Below are positions 24,694 through 34,245 of a stretch of DNA of 64,000 nucleotides, one piece after another. The position numbers and the translations under genes were made by a program. Below the pieces are notes generated by a model. The model had not been told where the DNA came from, searched no databases, and was given only the letters and a program-made list of their open reading frames with translations. The stretch's first letter is position 1. Each line of letters begins with the position of its first letter. Source of the DNA: Enterobacter cloacae complex sp. R_G8 (lineage in GTDB: Bacteria; Pseudomonadota; Gammaproteobacteria; Enterobacterales; Enterobacteriaceae); NCBI RefSeq assembly GCF_024599795.1, contig NZ_CP102246.1, positions 3,100,001 to 3,164,000 on the forward strand, in the 5' to 3' direction.

Positions 24694-25740
24694 ATGAATA
24701 AAACCGACGAACTCCGCACAGCGCGCATTGACAGCCTGGTCACACCGGCTGAACTGGCACAGCGGCATCCTCTTTCCGCAGGCGTTGCGGAGCATGTTAC
24801 GGCCTCGCGCCGACGTATAGAAAAAATCCTCAATGGTGAAGACAAACGTCTTCTGGTGGTGATTGGCCCGTGCTCGATCCATGATCTGGACGCGGCAATG
24901 GATTATGCAAAACGGCTACAGGGACTGCGGGAACAACACCAGCATCGCCTTGAGATCGTGATGCGGACCTACTTTGAAAAACCCCGTACCGTGGTGGGCT
25001 GGAAGGGATTAATTTCAGACCCCGATCTCAACGGCAGCTATCGCGTTAACCACGGGATTGAGCTGGCGCGTAAGCTGCTTCTGCAGGTGAACGAGCTGGG
25101 CGTTCCCACGGCAACCGAGTTCCTCGATATGGTGACCGGCCAGTTTATCGCCGATCTGATCAGCTGGGGCGCGATTGGCGCACGGACCACCGAAAGCCAG
25201 ATCCACCGTGAAATGGCCTCTGCCCTCTCCTGCCCGGTCGGGTTTAAAAACGGAACCGACGGCAACACCCGGATTGCGGTCGATGCGATCCGCGCTGCGC
25301 GTGCCAGCCACATGTTCCTCTCGCCGGATAAGAGCGGCCAGATGACCATCTACCAGACCAGCGGTAACCCGTACGGGCATATCATTATGCGCGGCGGGAA
25401 GAAACCGAACTATCACGCCGGGGATATTGCCGCGGCCTGTGAAACGCTGGCCGAGTTCGATCTGCCGGAACATCTGGTGGTGGACTTCAGCCACGGTAAC
25501 TGTCAGAAACAGCACCGTCGCCAGCTGGATGTCTGCGATGAGATCTGCCAGCAGATCCGCAGCGGTTCAAGCGCCGTTGCGGGCATTATGGCCGAAAGTT
25601 TCCTCAAGGAAGGGACGCAGAAGATCGTGGCCGGTCAGCCGCTGGTTTACGGCCAGTCGATCACCGACCCGTGCCTGAGCTGGGAAGACAGCGAACTGTT
25701 GCTGGAAAAGCTGGCGTCTGCGGTAGATACGCGCTTCTGA
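24694..25740 (+). CDS. aroH: 3-deoxy-7-phosphoheptulonate synthase, Trp-sensitive
   Basis: A 348-aa class I DAHP synthase condensing PEP and erythrose 4-phosphate at the entry to aromatic amino acid synthesis. It has the same length as E. coli AroH. Conserved motifs include VVIGPCSIHDLDAAMDYA, MRTYFEKPRTVVGWKGLISDP, GARTTESQIHREMASALSCP, VGFKNGTDG and VVDFSHGNCQKQ. The TrpR operator upstream and the position after ppsR identify the Trp-regulated isoenzyme rather than AroF or AroG. A pair of REP elements follows the stop. Confidence 0.96.
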   Translation: MNKTDELRTARIDSLVTPAELAQRHPLSAGVAEHVTASRRRIEKILNGEDKRLLVVIGPCSIHDLDAAMDYAKRLQGLREQHQHRLEIVMRTYFEKPRTVVGWKGLISDPDLNGSYRVNHGIELARKLLLQVNELGVPTATEFLDMVTGQFIADLISWGAIGARTTESQIHREMASALSCPVGFKNGTDGNTRIAVDAIRAARASHMFLSPDKSGQMTIYQTSGNPYGHIIMRGGKKPNYHAGDIAAACETLAEFDLPEHLVVDFSHGNCQKQHRRQLDVCDEICQQIRSGSSAVAGIMAESFLKEGTQKIVAGQPLVYGQSITDPCLSWEDSELLLEKLASAVDTRF

Positions 25741-25747
25741 TGTTATT

Positions 25748-25822
25748 GTCGGGTGGCGCTGCGCTTACCCGACCTACGATACGTGCCGTTGTAGGCCCGG
25801 TAAGGCGTAGCCGCCACCGGGC
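25748..25822. repeat. BIME: two inverted REP elements after aroH
   Basis: REP 1 (25748-25777) is GTCGGGTGGCGCTGCGC then TTACCCGACCTAC. REP 2 (25791-25822), GTAGGCCCGGTAAGGCGT then AGCCGCCACCGGGC, is in the opposite orientation. A head-to-head pair like this is a BIME. It separates the aroH transcript from the Fur-regulated haem operon. Confidence 0.88.
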
Positions 25823-25893
25823 GTTTCATTGCACAAATTTGATCCTCTCACCCTTTTTTCACAAAAACGCTTGCCGCGAATTTGCAGTTTATT

Positions 25894-25912
25894 GATAATG
25901 ATTATCATTGTT
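25894..25912 (+). promoter_or_regulatory. Fur box of the haem uptake operon
   Basis: GATAATGATTATCATTGTT matches the 19-bp Fur consensus GATAATGATAATCATTATC at 16 of 19 positions. It lies 26 bp before the hemP start and should repress the whole hemP-hmuRSTUV operon when iron is plentiful. Confidence 0.93.
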
Positions 25913-25937
25913 ACATTGATTGTTATTTATAAACATT

Positions 25938-26120
25938 ATGTCACGTACGGATAACACTGCGGCAACGCCGCCAAAAACAGACACAGCACCCGCCCCCGCC
26001 GGGCGTCGCGTTGACAGCAAAACCCTGCTGGGCGACGAGGGACGGGTCATTATCGAGCATGACGGTCAGTACTACCTGTTGCGTCAGACCCATGCCGGAA
26101 AATTGATCCTCACAAAATAA
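25938..26120 (+). CDS. hemP: Haemin uptake protein HemP
   Basis: A 60-aa protein whose C-terminal half RRVDSKTLLGDEGRVIIEHDGQYYLLRQTHAGKLILTK is the HemP domain. Small HemP proteins begin haem uptake operons in Yersinia and relatives and are needed for, or regulate, expression of the receptor in some bacteria. E. coli K-12 keeps this gene alone as ydiE at the same map position. An in-frame TTG at 25920 is not favoured. It is placed just after the Fur box and 77 bp before the receptor gene. Confidence 0.93.
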   Translation: MSRTDNTAATPPKTDTAPAPAGRRVDSKTLLGDEGRVIIEHDGQYYLLRQTHAGKLILTK

Positions 26121-26197
26121 ACAACACAAAAACTCCGCCAGCCACCCAGGTGACCCCCCAGGCAGCCAGCGCTTTCAATTCTTAATGGAGAGTTGCT

Positions 26198-28183
26198 ATG
26201 CCACATCTGCCTTCCGCGCCTTTACGTCCGTCACTGCTGGCGCTGGCGATTGTCAGCACCCTGCCGGGCGTCGCGTTTGCTACCACAGATGAAATGACCG
26301 TAACCGCCACGGGTAACGCCCGTAGCGCCTTCGAAGCGCCCATGATGGTAAGCGTGATTGACGCCAGCACACCGGATAAACAGACCGCCAGCTCGGCGGC
26401 GGACCTGCTGCGTAACGTCCCCGGCCTGACGCTCGATGGCACCGGACGTACCAACGGCCAGGACGTTAACCTGCGCGGTTATGACCGTCGCGGCGTGCTG
26501 GTACTGGTTGACGGCGTGCGCCAGGGCACCGACACCGGCCACCTGAACAGCACCTTCCTCGATCCAGCACTGATTAAACGTATCGAAGTGGTGCGCGGTC
26601 CGTCGGCCCTGCTGTACGGCAGCGGCGCGCTGGGCGGTGTGATTGCCTATGACACCGTCGATGCCAAAGATCTGCTGGAGCCGGGTAAAAATAGCGGCTA
26701 CCGGGTGTTCGCTACCGGTGCGACGGGCGATCACAGCATCGGCATGGGGGCCAGCGCCTATGGCCGCACCGATACCCTGGACGGGCTGGTCTCCTGGTCG
26801 AGCCGGGATCGCGGCGATCTGCGCCAGAGTGACGGTACAACCGCCCCGAACGACGAATCCATTCAGAACATGCTGGCGAAGGGCAGCTGGAAAATCGACG
26901 CGGCCCAGAGCCTGAGCGGCTCCCTGCGCTATTACAATAACGCCGCACAGGAGCCGAAAAACCCGCAAACCAGTGCAGCAGACAGCAGCAGTAACCCGCT
27001 GACCGACCGCTCCACCATCCAGCGTGACGCACAGCTCGGCTATCACCTTGCTCCACAGGGTAACGACTGGCTGAACGCCGACGCGAAAATCTACTGGTCC
27101 GAAGCGCGCATCAACGCCCAGAATATCGACGGCAGCGGTGAGTTTCGTAAACAGACCACCAAAGGTGGCAAAGTGGAGAACCGCACCCGTCTGTTCAGCG
27201 ATTCCTTTGCGTCACATCTGCTGACCTACGGCGGTGAGTATTATCGTCAGGAGCAACGCCCGGGCGGCGCAACGACGGGCTTCCCGCAGGCGCAAATCGA
27301 TTTCAGCTCCGGCTGGCTGCAGGATGAAATCACCCTGCGTGACCTGCCCGTTACCCTTCTGGGCGGCACACGCTATGACAACTACCGCGGCAGCAGCGAC
27401 GGCTACAAGGATGTGGATGCCGATAAGTGGTCCTCCCGCGCCGGGTTAACCGTCAGCCCGACCGACTGGCTGATGCTGTTCGGCTCTTACGCGCAGGCGT
27501 TTCGTGCACCGACCATGGGCGAAATGTACAACGATGCCAAACACTTCTCCATCGGCCGCTTCTATACCAACTACTGGGTGCCAAACCCGAATCTGCGCCC
27601 GGAAACCAACGAAACGCAGGAGTATGGTTTTGGTCTGCGCTTTGATGATCTGATGCTGGCCAACGATGCGCTGGAGTTTAAAGCCAGCTATTTCGATACC
27701 AACGCCAAAGACTACATCTCCACCACCGTCAATTTTGCGGCGGCGACCACCATGTCGTATAACGTCCCGAACGCCAAAATCTGGGGCTGGGACGTGATGG
27801 CAAAATACTCCGCCGACCTGTTCAACCTCGACCTCGCCTATAACCGCACGCGCGGAAAAGATACCGACACGGGCGAGTACATCTCCAGCATCAACCCGGA
27901 TACCGTCACCAGTAAGCTGGATGTTCCGCTGGCACAAAGCGGCTTCTCCGTCGGCTGGATCGGCACCTTTGTCGATCGCTCAACGCACATCAGCAGCAGC
28001 TACAGCGAGCAGCCCGGCTATGCGGTCAACGATTTCTACGTGAGCTACACCGGCCAGGCGCAGCTTAAAGGCGTCACCACGACGCTGGTGCTGGGCAACG
28101 CCTTCGACAAAGAATACTGGTCGCCACAGGGCATTCCGCAGGATGGCCGAAACGGGAAGATTTTCGTCAGTTATCAGTGGTAA
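26198..28183 (+). CDS. hmuR: TonB-dependent outer-membrane haem receptor
   Basis: A 661-aa receptor with a signal peptide (about 28 residues, ending GVAFA), a TonB-box-like DEMTVTA at the mature N-terminus, and a plug domain (DLLRNVPGLTLDGTG, DVNLRGYDRRGVLVLVDGVRQG, RIEVVRGPSALLYGSGALGGVI). The 22-strand barrel ends GKIFVSYQW. The haem-receptor hallmarks FRAPTMGEMYND and NPNLRPETN are both present, so the ligand is haem or haemoproteins rather than a siderophore. AATGGAGAG precedes the start. It is the first large gene behind the Fur box. A perfect 8-bp hairpin follows the stop, before hmuS. Confidence 0.95.
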   Translation: MPHLPSAPLRPSLLALAIVSTLPGVAFATTDEMTVTATGNARSAFEAPMMVSVIDASTPDKQTASSAADLLRNVPGLTLDGTGRTNGQDVNLRGYDRRGVLVLVDGVRQGTDTGHLNSTFLDPALIKRIEVVRGPSALLYGSGALGGVIAYDTVDAKDLLEPGKNSGYRVFATGATGDHSIGMGASAYGRTDTLDGLVSWSSRDRGDLRQSDGTTAPNDESIQNMLAKGSWKIDAAQSLSGSLRYYNNAAQEPKNPQTSAADSSSNPLTDRSTIQRDAQLGYHLAPQGNDWLNADAKIYWSEARINAQNIDGSGEFRKQTTKGGKVENRTRLFSDSFASHLLTYGGEYYRQEQRPGGATTGFPQAQIDFSSGWLQDEITLRDLPVTLLGGTRYDNYRGSSDGYKDVDADKWSSRAGLTVSPTDWLMLFGSYAQAFRAPTMGEMYNDAKHFSIGRFYTNYWVPNPNLRPETNETQEYGFGLRFDDLMLANDALEFKASYFDTNAKDYISTTVNFAAATTMSYNVPNAKIWGWDVMAKYSADLFNLDLAYNRTRGKDTDTGEYISSINPDTVTSKLDVPLAQSGFSVGWIGTFVDRSTHISSSYSEQPGYAVNDFYVSYTGQAQLKGVTTTLVLGNAFDKEYWSPQGIPQDGRNGKIFVSYQW

Positions 28184-28188
28184 TCCCC

Positions 28189-28206
28189 GCCCCGGCTGGC
28201 CGGGGC
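28189..28206 (+). other. Intercistronic hairpin between hmuR and hmuS
   Basis: GCCCCGGC (28189-28196) pairs perfectly with GCCGGGGC (28199-28206). There is no T-tract. Such hairpins often stabilise the upstream message or partially terminate, which would favour receptor over cytoplasmic components; this is inference. Confidence 0.6.
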
Positions 28207-28228
28207 AATGCTTTGAGAGGAAAAGACA

Positions 28229-29257
28229 ATGAATCACTACACACGCTGGCTTGAGCTAAAAGAAGACAATCCGGGTAAGTACGCGCGCGACATCGCAGGT
28301 TTAATGAACATCAGCGAAGCCGAGCTGACCTTCGCCCGTGTGGGTCATGACGCCTGGCGCCTGCGCGGTGACGTCCGCGAGATCCTGGCCGCGCTGGAAG
28401 CGGTGGGCGAAACCAAATGCATCTGCCGCAACGACTACGCCGTTCACGAGCAGGTCGGCGCCTTTACCCATCAACACCTGAGCGGCCACGCCGGGCTGAT
28501 CCTCAACCCGCGCGCGCTGGATCTGCGCCTGTTCCTTAACCAGTGGGCGAGCGTATTTCACATCAGCGAGGCCACCGCCCGTGGCGAGCGACAGAGCATT
28601 CAGTTCTTCGACCACCAGGGCGACGCCCTGCTGAAGGTTTACGCCACGGATAACACCGACCTCACCGCCTGGGGCGACCTGCTCACCCGCTTTATCTTTG
28701 CCGGGAATCCGCCACTGGCGTTGAAAACGGCCGATGTCCCGGCTCACGCTGAAAACCCGGACGCCTCGCTCGTGGACACTGAGTGGCGCGCCATGACCGA
28801 CGTGCATCAGTTCTTCAGCCTGCTCAAGCGCCATAACCTCAGCCGGCAGCAGGCGTTTCGCCTGGTGGGTGACGATCTGGCCTGCAGGGTCGACAACACC
28901 GCGCTGACCCAACTGCTGGAGACGGCGCGCCAGGACGGGAACGAAATCATGATTTTCGTCGGCAATCGCGGCTGCGTGCAGATCTTCACCGGCGTGGTGG
29001 AAAAGCTGATGCCCATGAAGGGCTGGCTGAACATCTTCAACCCGGCCTTCACCCTGCATCTGCTGGAAGGCGCCATCGCCGAATCCTGGGTCACGCGCAA
29101 ACCGACGGCTGACGGACATGTCACCAGCCTGGAGCTGTTTGCCGCCGACGGCACGCAGATTGCCCAGCTGTACGGCCAGCGGAGCGAAGGCGAACCCGAG
29201 CAGAGCCAGTGGCGCAGCCAGATCGACGCCTTAACGGCAAAAGGGCTGGCCGCATGA
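28229..29257 (+). CDS. hmuS: Haemin-degrading factor HmuS/HemS
   Basis: A 342-aa cytoplasmic haem-binding protein, about the usual family length (about 345 aa), built from two similar halves (NYAVHEQVGAFTHQ...; MIFVGNRGCVQIFTGVVEKL). HemS/HmuS proteins accept haem after import and in several species degrade it to release iron. GAGAGG lies 8 bp before the ATG. Its stop overlaps the start of hmuT (ATGA), showing coupled translation. Confidence 0.93.
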   Translation: MNHYTRWLELKEDNPGKYARDIAGLMNISEAELTFARVGHDAWRLRGDVREILAALEAVGETKCICRNDYAVHEQVGAFTHQHLSGHAGLILNPRALDLRLFLNQWASVFHISEATARGERQSIQFFDHQGDALLKVYATDNTDLTAWGDLLTRFIFAGNPPLALKTADVPAHAENPDASLVDTEWRAMTDVHQFFSLLKRHNLSRQQAFRLVGDDLACRVDNTALTQLLETARQDGNEIMIFVGNRGCVQIFTGVVEKLMPMKGWLNIFNPAFTLHLLEGAIAESWVTRKPTADGHVTSLELFAADGTQIAQLYGQRSEGEPEQSQWRSQIDALTAKGLAA

Positions 29258-30075
29258 AAAAATGGCTTGCCCTGATCAGCGCCCTGCCGCTGCTGGCATT
29301 TGCTGCGCCGCAGGCGAAAATCGTCGCGCTCGGCGGCGACGTTACCGAGATTGTCTATGCACTCGGCGCGGCGTCTTCGCTGGTGGCACGCGACAGCACC
29401 AGCCAGTGGCCACAGGCGGCGAACGCGCTGCCGGACGTGGGCTATTTGCGCCAGCTGAATGCCGAAGGCATTTTGTCCATGCGCCCCACGCTGGTGCTGG
29501 CCAGTGCGCAGGCACAGCCGTCTCTGGCGTTAAAACAGGTAGCGCAGAGCCACGTCAGGGTGATCACCGTTCCGGCAGGCAATGATCTGAGCGTTATCGA
29601 TGAAAAGGTTCGGGTTATCGCTGAAGCGACACACCGCGAGGCCGAAGGGAAAACCCTGCGCAACACGCTGCGTCAGGCGCTGTCGGCGCTTCCTGCGTCA
29701 CCGCTCAATAAACGGGTGCTGTTTATTCTCAACCACGGCGGGATGACCGCGATGGCCGCCGGGCAACAAACCGCGGCGGATGCTGCGATCCGTGCGGCGG
29801 GACTGCAGAATGCGATGCAGGGTTTCACCCGCTATCAGCCGCTGTCTCAGGAAGGGGTTATCGCCAGTCAGCCCGACCTGGTGGTGATTTCGCAGGACGG
29901 CGTTAACGCTCTGGGCGGGGCGGATGCGGTATGGCAACTGCCCGGTCTGGCGCAAACCCCGGCGGGACGTCACCGGCAGATGCTGGCCATCGACGATATG
30001 GCGCTGCTGGGCTTTAGCGTGCGAACGCCACAGGCGATCCAGCAGTTACGCCGTAAAGCGGAGCAACTGCCCTGA
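29254..30075 (+). CDS. hmuT: Haem ABC transporter periplasmic binding protein
   Basis: A 273-aa protein with a signal peptide (MKKWLALISALPLLAFA) and a class III (BtuF/FhuD-like) binding fold. It begins AKIVALGGDVTEIVYALGAASSLVARDSTSQWP, the haem-binding HmuT/PhuT signature, and has a C-terminal VRTPQAI helix. It delivers haem to HmuUV. The start at 29254 overlaps the hmuS stop by 4 bp; a longer start at 29209 would lie inside hmuS and lacks a signal peptide. The stop overlaps the hmuU start by one base. Confidence 0.94.
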   Translation: MKKWLALISALPLLAFAAPQAKIVALGGDVTEIVYALGAASSLVARDSTSQWPQAANALPDVGYLRQLNAEGILSMRPTLVLASAQAQPSLALKQVAQSHVRVITVPAGNDLSVIDEKVRVIAEATHREAEGKTLRNTLRQALSALPASPLNKRVLFILNHGGMTAMAAGQQTAADAAIRAAGLQNAMQGFTRYQPLSQEGVIASQPDLVVISQDGVNALGGADAVWQLPGLAQTPAGRHRQMLAIDDMALLGFSVRTPQAIQQLRRKAEQLP

Positions 30076-31067
30076 TGTCCCGACGCGCCGTACTGGCATT
30101 GTGCTTGCTGGCCGCGCTGCTGGCCGTCATGACGCTGGCGGCCAGCGGTGTGGGCGCGTTGCGCCTGCCGGTCAGCCTGCTGTGGACCGGCAGCGACGAC
30201 GCGCTGCGTCAGATCTGGCTGACGATCCGCCTGCCCCGCGTGCTGCTGGCGCTGGCGATCGGCGGTTCGCTGGCGCTGGCGGGCTGCGTGATGCAGGGAC
30301 TGTTTCGTAACCCGCTGGCCGACCCGGGCCTGCTGGGGATCAGCAGCGGCGCAGCACTCGCCGTCGCGCTGTGGGTGGTTATTCCGCTCTCCCTACCCGC
30401 GCTGGTGATGCTGTACGCCCCGATGCTGGCGGCGTTTCTCGGCGCGCTGGCCGCGACTTTCGTCATTTTCCTGCTTAGCCGGCAGCGTGACAGTTCCCTG
30501 TCGCGCCTGCTGCTGGTGGGGATTGCCATCAATGCCCTGTGCGGGGCGGCCGTCGGCGTGCTGTCATGGCTCAGCAATGATGCCCAGCTTCGCCAGCTCT
30601 CACTCTGGGGCATGGGCAGCCTCGGCCAGGCCCAGTGGTCAACGCTGCTGGCCGTCTGCTCGCTGATGGTTCCCACCGTGCTGGTTATCTGGCGCCTGGC
30701 TGGCGCACTTAATTTGCTGCAGCTTGGCGAAGAAGAGGCGCACTACCTCGGGGTGGAGGTGGCCGTTGTGCAGCGGCTCCTGCTGCTGTGCAGCGCCCTG
30801 CTGGTGGCCGCCGCGGTGGCCGTCAGCGGCGTTATCAGTTTTGTTGGCCTTGTGGTGCCACACCTGGTGCGCATGTGGCTGGGGGCCGACCACCGGGCAG
30901 TGATCCCCGGCTCGGTGCTGGCCGGTGCGTTACTGTTGCTGGCGGCCGATACGCTGGCGCGTACCCTGGTCGCCCCGGCGGAAATGCCGGTCGGTTTATT
31001 GACCAGTCTTCTCGGTGCGCCGTGGTTCCTGTGGCTTATCTTTCGTCGCGGAGGTGCGCATGGCTGA
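30075..31067 (+). CDS. hmuU: Haem ABC transporter permease
   Basis: A 330-aa FecCD/BtuC-type permease with about ten membrane segments. Family motifs are [58 protein letters not shown] and [26 protein letters not shown]. It dimerises in the inner membrane and works with HmuT and HmuV. The TGATG overlap with hmuT and the 8-bp overlap with hmuV show a tightly packed operon. Confidence 0.95.
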   Translation: MSRRAVLALCLLAALLAVMTLAASGVGALRLPVSLLWTGSDDALRQIWLTIRLPRVLLALAIGGSLALAGCVMQGLFRNPLADPGLLGISSGAALAVALWVVIPLSLPALVMLYAPMLAAFLGALAATFVIFLLSRQRDSSLSRLLLVGIAINALCGAAVGVLSWLSNDAQLRQLSLWGMGSLGQAQWSTLLAVCSLMVPTVLVIWRLAGALNLLQLGEEEAHYLGVEVAVVQRLLLLCSALLVAAAVAVSGVISFVGLVVPHLVRMWLGADHRAVIPGSVLAGALLLLAADTLARTLVAPAEMPVGLLTSLLGAPWFLWLIFRRGGAHG

Positions 31068-31839
31068 ACGCTATTGTGCGGAAAATATTGTCTTTCACGC
31101 CGGGCAACGGACGCTGATCGACGACGTGTCGCTGACCCTCTCTCAGGGCGAACTGGTGGCGCTGATAGGCCCCAACGGTGCCGGGAAATCGACCTTGTTA
31201 CGCCTGCTTACCGGCTATCTCAAACCCGCAAGTGGACAGTGCAGTCTGGCGGGAACGCCGCTTGCAGCCTGGCCGCCGGACAGACTCTCCCGCTACCGGG
31301 CGGTGATGCGCCAGAGTACGCAGCTCGGATTCGACTGGCCGGTGCAAGCGGTGATCGGGATGGGGCGTGCGCCGTGGACGCGTCGCCCTGAGGCGTCAGT
31401 AATTGAGGAAGTGATGGCCATCTCCGGCTGTTTACCGCTGGCGGGCAGGCAGTTTGCGGCGCTCTCCGGCGGCGAGCAGCAACGCGTCCAGCTCGCCCGC
31501 GCGCTGGCACAGCTCTGGTGCGACGGTGCGCCGCGCGGCTGGCTGTTTCTCGATGAACCCACGTCCGCGCTGGATCTTTACCACCAGCAGCATCTGCTGC
31601 GCCTGCTCTCTTCCCTGACCCGTCGGGGGCATTTGCATGTCTGTGTGGTCCTGCACGATCTCAATCTGGCGGCGCTGTGGGCGGATCGGATCCTGCTGTT
31701 ACATAACGGCAAAATGGTCGCTCAGGGGACCCCGGAGGCGGTTCTGCAGGCCGATACGCTGACGCGCTGGTACGGCGCGCAAGTGCACGTTGGCCGACAC
31801 CCGGCTCAAGCCGCGCCGCAGGTATTTCTCGCCCCCTGA
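31060..31839 (+). CDS. hmuV: Haem ABC transporter ATP-binding protein
   Basis: A 259-aa ABC ATPase with Walker [11 protein letters not shown]-loop VMRQSTQ, signature [15 protein letters not shown], Walker [14 protein letters not shown] and switch histidine in [12 protein letters not shown]. The start [11 protein letters not shown] is preceded by GGAGG inside hmuU; an upstream in-frame start (31015) is less likely. Its last 34 bp overlap the 3' end of the convergent LysR-type gene, an unusually tight convergent arrangement. Confidence 0.95.
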   Translation: MAERYCAENIVFHAGQRTLIDDVSLTLSQGELVALIGPNGAGKSTLLRLLTGYLKPASGQCSLAGTPLAAWPPDRLSRYRAVMRQSTQLGFDWPVQAVIGMGRAPWTRRPEASVIEEVMAISGCLPLAGRQFAALSGGEQQRVQLARALAQLWCDGAPRGWLFLDEPTSALDLYHQQHLLRLLSSLTRRGHLHVCVVLHDLNLAALWADRILLLHNGKMVAQGTPEAVLQADTLTRWYGAQVHVGRHPAQAAPQVFLAP

Positions 31840-32729
31840 TCGGGCTGATAAAAATCTTTCAGGGTTTCCAGCAGGGCATGCGCCGCTTTTGAGAGCTGCG
31901 TGTGCCCCGGATGGATCACCCCGATACACTTTTCTATCGGCGGGCTGTCCAGCGGAAGGCAGACCGCACCCAGCGATGTCATCTGCGCCTCGCACAGCGC
32001 CGGTACGGCACTGCCGCCCAGCCCGCTGGCGACCATCCTCCCTACCGTCACCAGCTGATGGCTCTCCAGCGCCACCTCCAGCTTGCGGCCGCTACGGGCC
32101 AGCTCCTCTTCCATCATCAGGCGCACCGCCGAGGGGCGCTGCAGGGTAATGAAATCCAGCGTCAGCAGTTCATTCCAGGAGAGGCGTTTTTTCACCGCAA
32201 GGGGGGACGCTTTCGGCACAATGGCGACAAACCGGTCGAGGCCCAGCGGCGTGAACAGCAGGTTATGCGTCGGCGCCGGTTCAAAGGCGATCCCCATCTC
32301 GACCCGCCCTTCCCGCACCATCTCAATCACCTGTTCGTTGATGACATCATGCACGGTGACGTTGATCCCGGCGTGGCGATCGCGAAACGCTTTCAGCACC
32401 TCCGGCAGGACGTTGGCCGCAAACGATGGCATGGCCGCGACCGAGATTTTGCCGCGCTGCAGCGTAAAGCACTGGTGCATTGCCTCTTCCACGTTATCCC
32501 AGTCAGCCAGCAGCTGCCGCGCCATCGGTAAAAAGGTTTCGCCCTCCTGCGTCAGGGTGACCTTACGCGTGCTTCGCTGCAGCAGCGGGCCTCCCAGCGC
32601 ATCCTCCAGCCCTTTAATCGTCAGGCTGAGGGCAGGCTGAGAAAGATTTAGCCGTTCGCTGGCGTGCGCAAAATTGAGAGTGTGAGCTACCGCTAAAAAC
32701 GCGCGTAACTGTTTGACACTCATTCTCAT
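31806..32729 (-). CDS. LysR-type transcriptional regulator of the ketone-body operon
   Basis: A 307-aa LysR protein. The N-terminal HTH (residues about 3-62) reads [60 protein letters not shown]. The C-terminal part (about 90-300) is the effector-binding domain ([35 protein letters not shown]). It is divergent from the scoAB-thiolase-permease-dehydrogenase operon and so is its probable regulator. The effector is unknown, possibly acetoacetate or 3-hydroxybutyrate. AGGA lies upstream of the chosen ATG; 32723 is an alternative. A 30-bp inverted repeat begins 10 bp upstream of the start. Confidence 0.88.
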   Translation of the reverse strand: MRMSVKQLRAFLAVAHTLNFAHASERLNLSQPALSLTIKGLEDALGGPLLQRSTRKVTLTQEGETFLPMARQLLADWDNVEEAMHQCFTLQRGKISVAAMPSFAANVLPEVLKAFRDRHAGINVTVHDVINEQVIEMVREGRVEMGIAFEPAPTHNLLFTPLGLDRFVAIVPKASPLAVKKRLSWNELLTLDFITLQRPSAVRLMMEEELARSGRKLEVALESHQLVTVGRMVASGLGGSAVPALCEAQMTSLGAVCLPLDSPPIEKCIGVIHPGHTQLSKAAHALLETLKDFYQPDQGARNTCGAA

Positions 32730-32738
32730 TTTTCATCC

Positions 32739-32768
32739 TGTTAACTAATTGAAAAAATTTAGTTAACA
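32739..32768. promoter_or_regulatory. Perfect 10-bp inverted repeat between the LysR gene and scoA
   Basis: TGTTAACTAA (32739-32748) and TTAGTTAACA (32759-32768) are perfect inverted arms around a 10-base spacer. It covers the leader of the LysR gene and lies about 100 bp upstream of scoA. This position suits autoregulation and activation of the divergent operon by the LysR protein. Confidence 0.7.
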
Positions 32769-32869
32769 GGAAATTAATAAAAAAACCAAATGAGTGGGTC
32801 ACAAATTCAAAATTAACAAAAGAGTCGTCGCCCCCAATGATACCGCCACGGACAACAGGAGGGATGGTT

Positions 32870-33577
32870 ATGGCAGGACTGGATAAGCGCGTCGGCAGCT
32901 ATGCGCAGGCGCTGGAGGGGCTGACGGACGGGATGACATTGCTGGCGGGCGGCTTTGGCCTGTGCGGTATTCCTGAAAATCTGATTGCGGAAGTCAAACG
33001 CCGTCAGGTGCAGGGCCTGACGGTGGTCTCGAACAACTGCGGCGTGGATGGTTTCGGGCTCGGGCTGCTGCTGGAGACGCGCCAGGTGCGGAAGGTGGTG
33101 GCGTCTTACGTCGGCGAGAACGCGCTGTTCGAACAGCAGGTGCTGAGCGGAGAACTGGAGATTGAGCTGACGCCCCAGGGCACGCTGGCCGAAAAGGTGC
33201 GCGCGGGCGGGGCCGGTATTCCGGCATTTTACACGGCTACTGGCTATGGCACGCCCGTGGCCGCAGGGAAAGAGGTACGTCAGTTTGCCGGTAAGCACTA
33301 CATCCTTGAAGAGGCCATCACCGGCGATTTTGCGCTTATCAAGGGCTGGAAAGCGGACTGGTACGGCAACGTTATCTATCGCCATACCGCGCAGAATTTC
33401 AACCCGCTGATGGCCACCGCAGGACGGATAACCGTGGTGGAGGTGGAAGAGATTGTCCCGCCGGGTGAGCTGCCGCCGTCCGCGATCCACACTCCGGGAA
33501 TTTACGTCGACAGGCTGATTGTCGGCCAGTTTGAGAAACGCATTGAACAGCGCACGCTGCGCGCAGAGGGAGTCTGA
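32870..33577 (+). CDS. scoA: 3-oxoacid CoA-transferase subunit A (SCOT type)
   Basis: A 235-aa subunit of a CoA transferase that activates acetoacetate using succinyl-CoA or acetyl-CoA. The sequence [58 protein letters not shown] and [13 protein letters not shown] follows the ScoA/SCOT branch much more closely than E. coli AtoD. The start is placed at 32870 because AGGAGG ends 7 bases before it; the ATG at 32864 is almost on top of that site. It is the first gene of the ketone-body operon, 2 bp before scoB. Confidence 0.92.
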   Translation: MAGLDKRVGSYAQALEGLTDGMTLLAGGFGLCGIPENLIAEVKRRQVQGLTVVSNNCGVDGFGLGLLLETRQVRKVVASYVGENALFEQQVLSGELEIELTPQGTLAEKVRAGGAGIPAFYTATGYGTPVAAGKEVRQFAGKHYILEEAITGDFALIKGWKADWYGNVIYRHTAQNFNPLMATAGRITVVEVEEIVPPGELPPSAIHTPGIYVDRLIVGQFEKRIEQRTLRAEGV

Positions 33578-33579
33578 CC

Positions 33580-34236
33580 ATGTTAACCCGCGAACAGATG
33601 GCCATGCGCGTCGCCCGCGAGTTGCGCGACGGTTACTACGTCAACCTGGGGATCGGCATCCCGACGCTGGTGGCGAACTACATCCCGGACGGCATGGACG
33701 TGATGCTCCAGTCAGAAAACGGACTGCTGGGGATGGGGGAATTTCCCGATGCGCAGAGTCTTGATGCCGACATGATCAACGCTGGTAAGCAGACCGTTAC
33801 CGCGCGAACCGGTGCCGCCATTTTCGACTCGGCCCAGTCGTTCGCCATGATCCGGGGCGGTCACGTCGACCTCACGGTGCTGGGGGCGTTTGAGGTGGAC
33901 GTCGAAGGCAACATCGCCTCGTGGATGATCCCCGGAAAGATGGTGAAAGGCATGGGCGGCGCCATGGATCTCGTCGCCGGGGCGCAGAACATCATCGTCG
34001 TGATGACCCATGCTTCGAAAAGCGGTGAGTCAAAACTGCTGTCACGCTGCACGCTGCCGCTCACCGGGGTGGGCTGCATTCACCGGGTGTTAACCGACCT
34101 GGCACTGCTGGAAATTAAAGACGGTGCGTTCATTCTGCGGGAATACGCCCCCGGCGTCAGCATTGACGACATCGTCAACAAAACCGCCGGGAAAATCATT
34201 GTGGCGGACGACGTTCGCGAAATGCGCTTTAGCTGA
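33580..34236 (+). CDS. scoB: 3-oxoacid CoA-transferase subunit B (SCOT type)
   Basis: A 218-aa subunit with the catalytic glutamate motif SENGLLGMGEFP (E46) that forms the glutamyl-CoA intermediate. The NLGIGIPTLVANYIPDGM, RGGHVDLTVLGAFEVD and GKMVKGMGGAMDLV stretches are typical of ScoB. It pairs with ScoA to make acetoacetyl-CoA from acetoacetate. AGGGA sits just before the start within the end of scoA, and the genes are 2 bp apart, so they should be translated stoichiometrically. Confidence 0.93.
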   Translation: MLTREQMAMRVARELRDGYYVNLGIGIPTLVANYIPDGMDVMLQSENGLLGMGEFPDAQSLDADMINAGKQTVTARTGAAIFDSAQSFAMIRGGHVDLTVLGAFEVDVEGNIASWMIPGKMVKGMGGAMDLVAGAQNIIVVMTHASKSGESKLLSRCTLPLTGVGCIHRVLTDLALLEIKDGAFILREYAPGVSIDDIVNKTAGKIIVADDVREMRFS

Positions 34237-34245
34237 GGACTCAAC

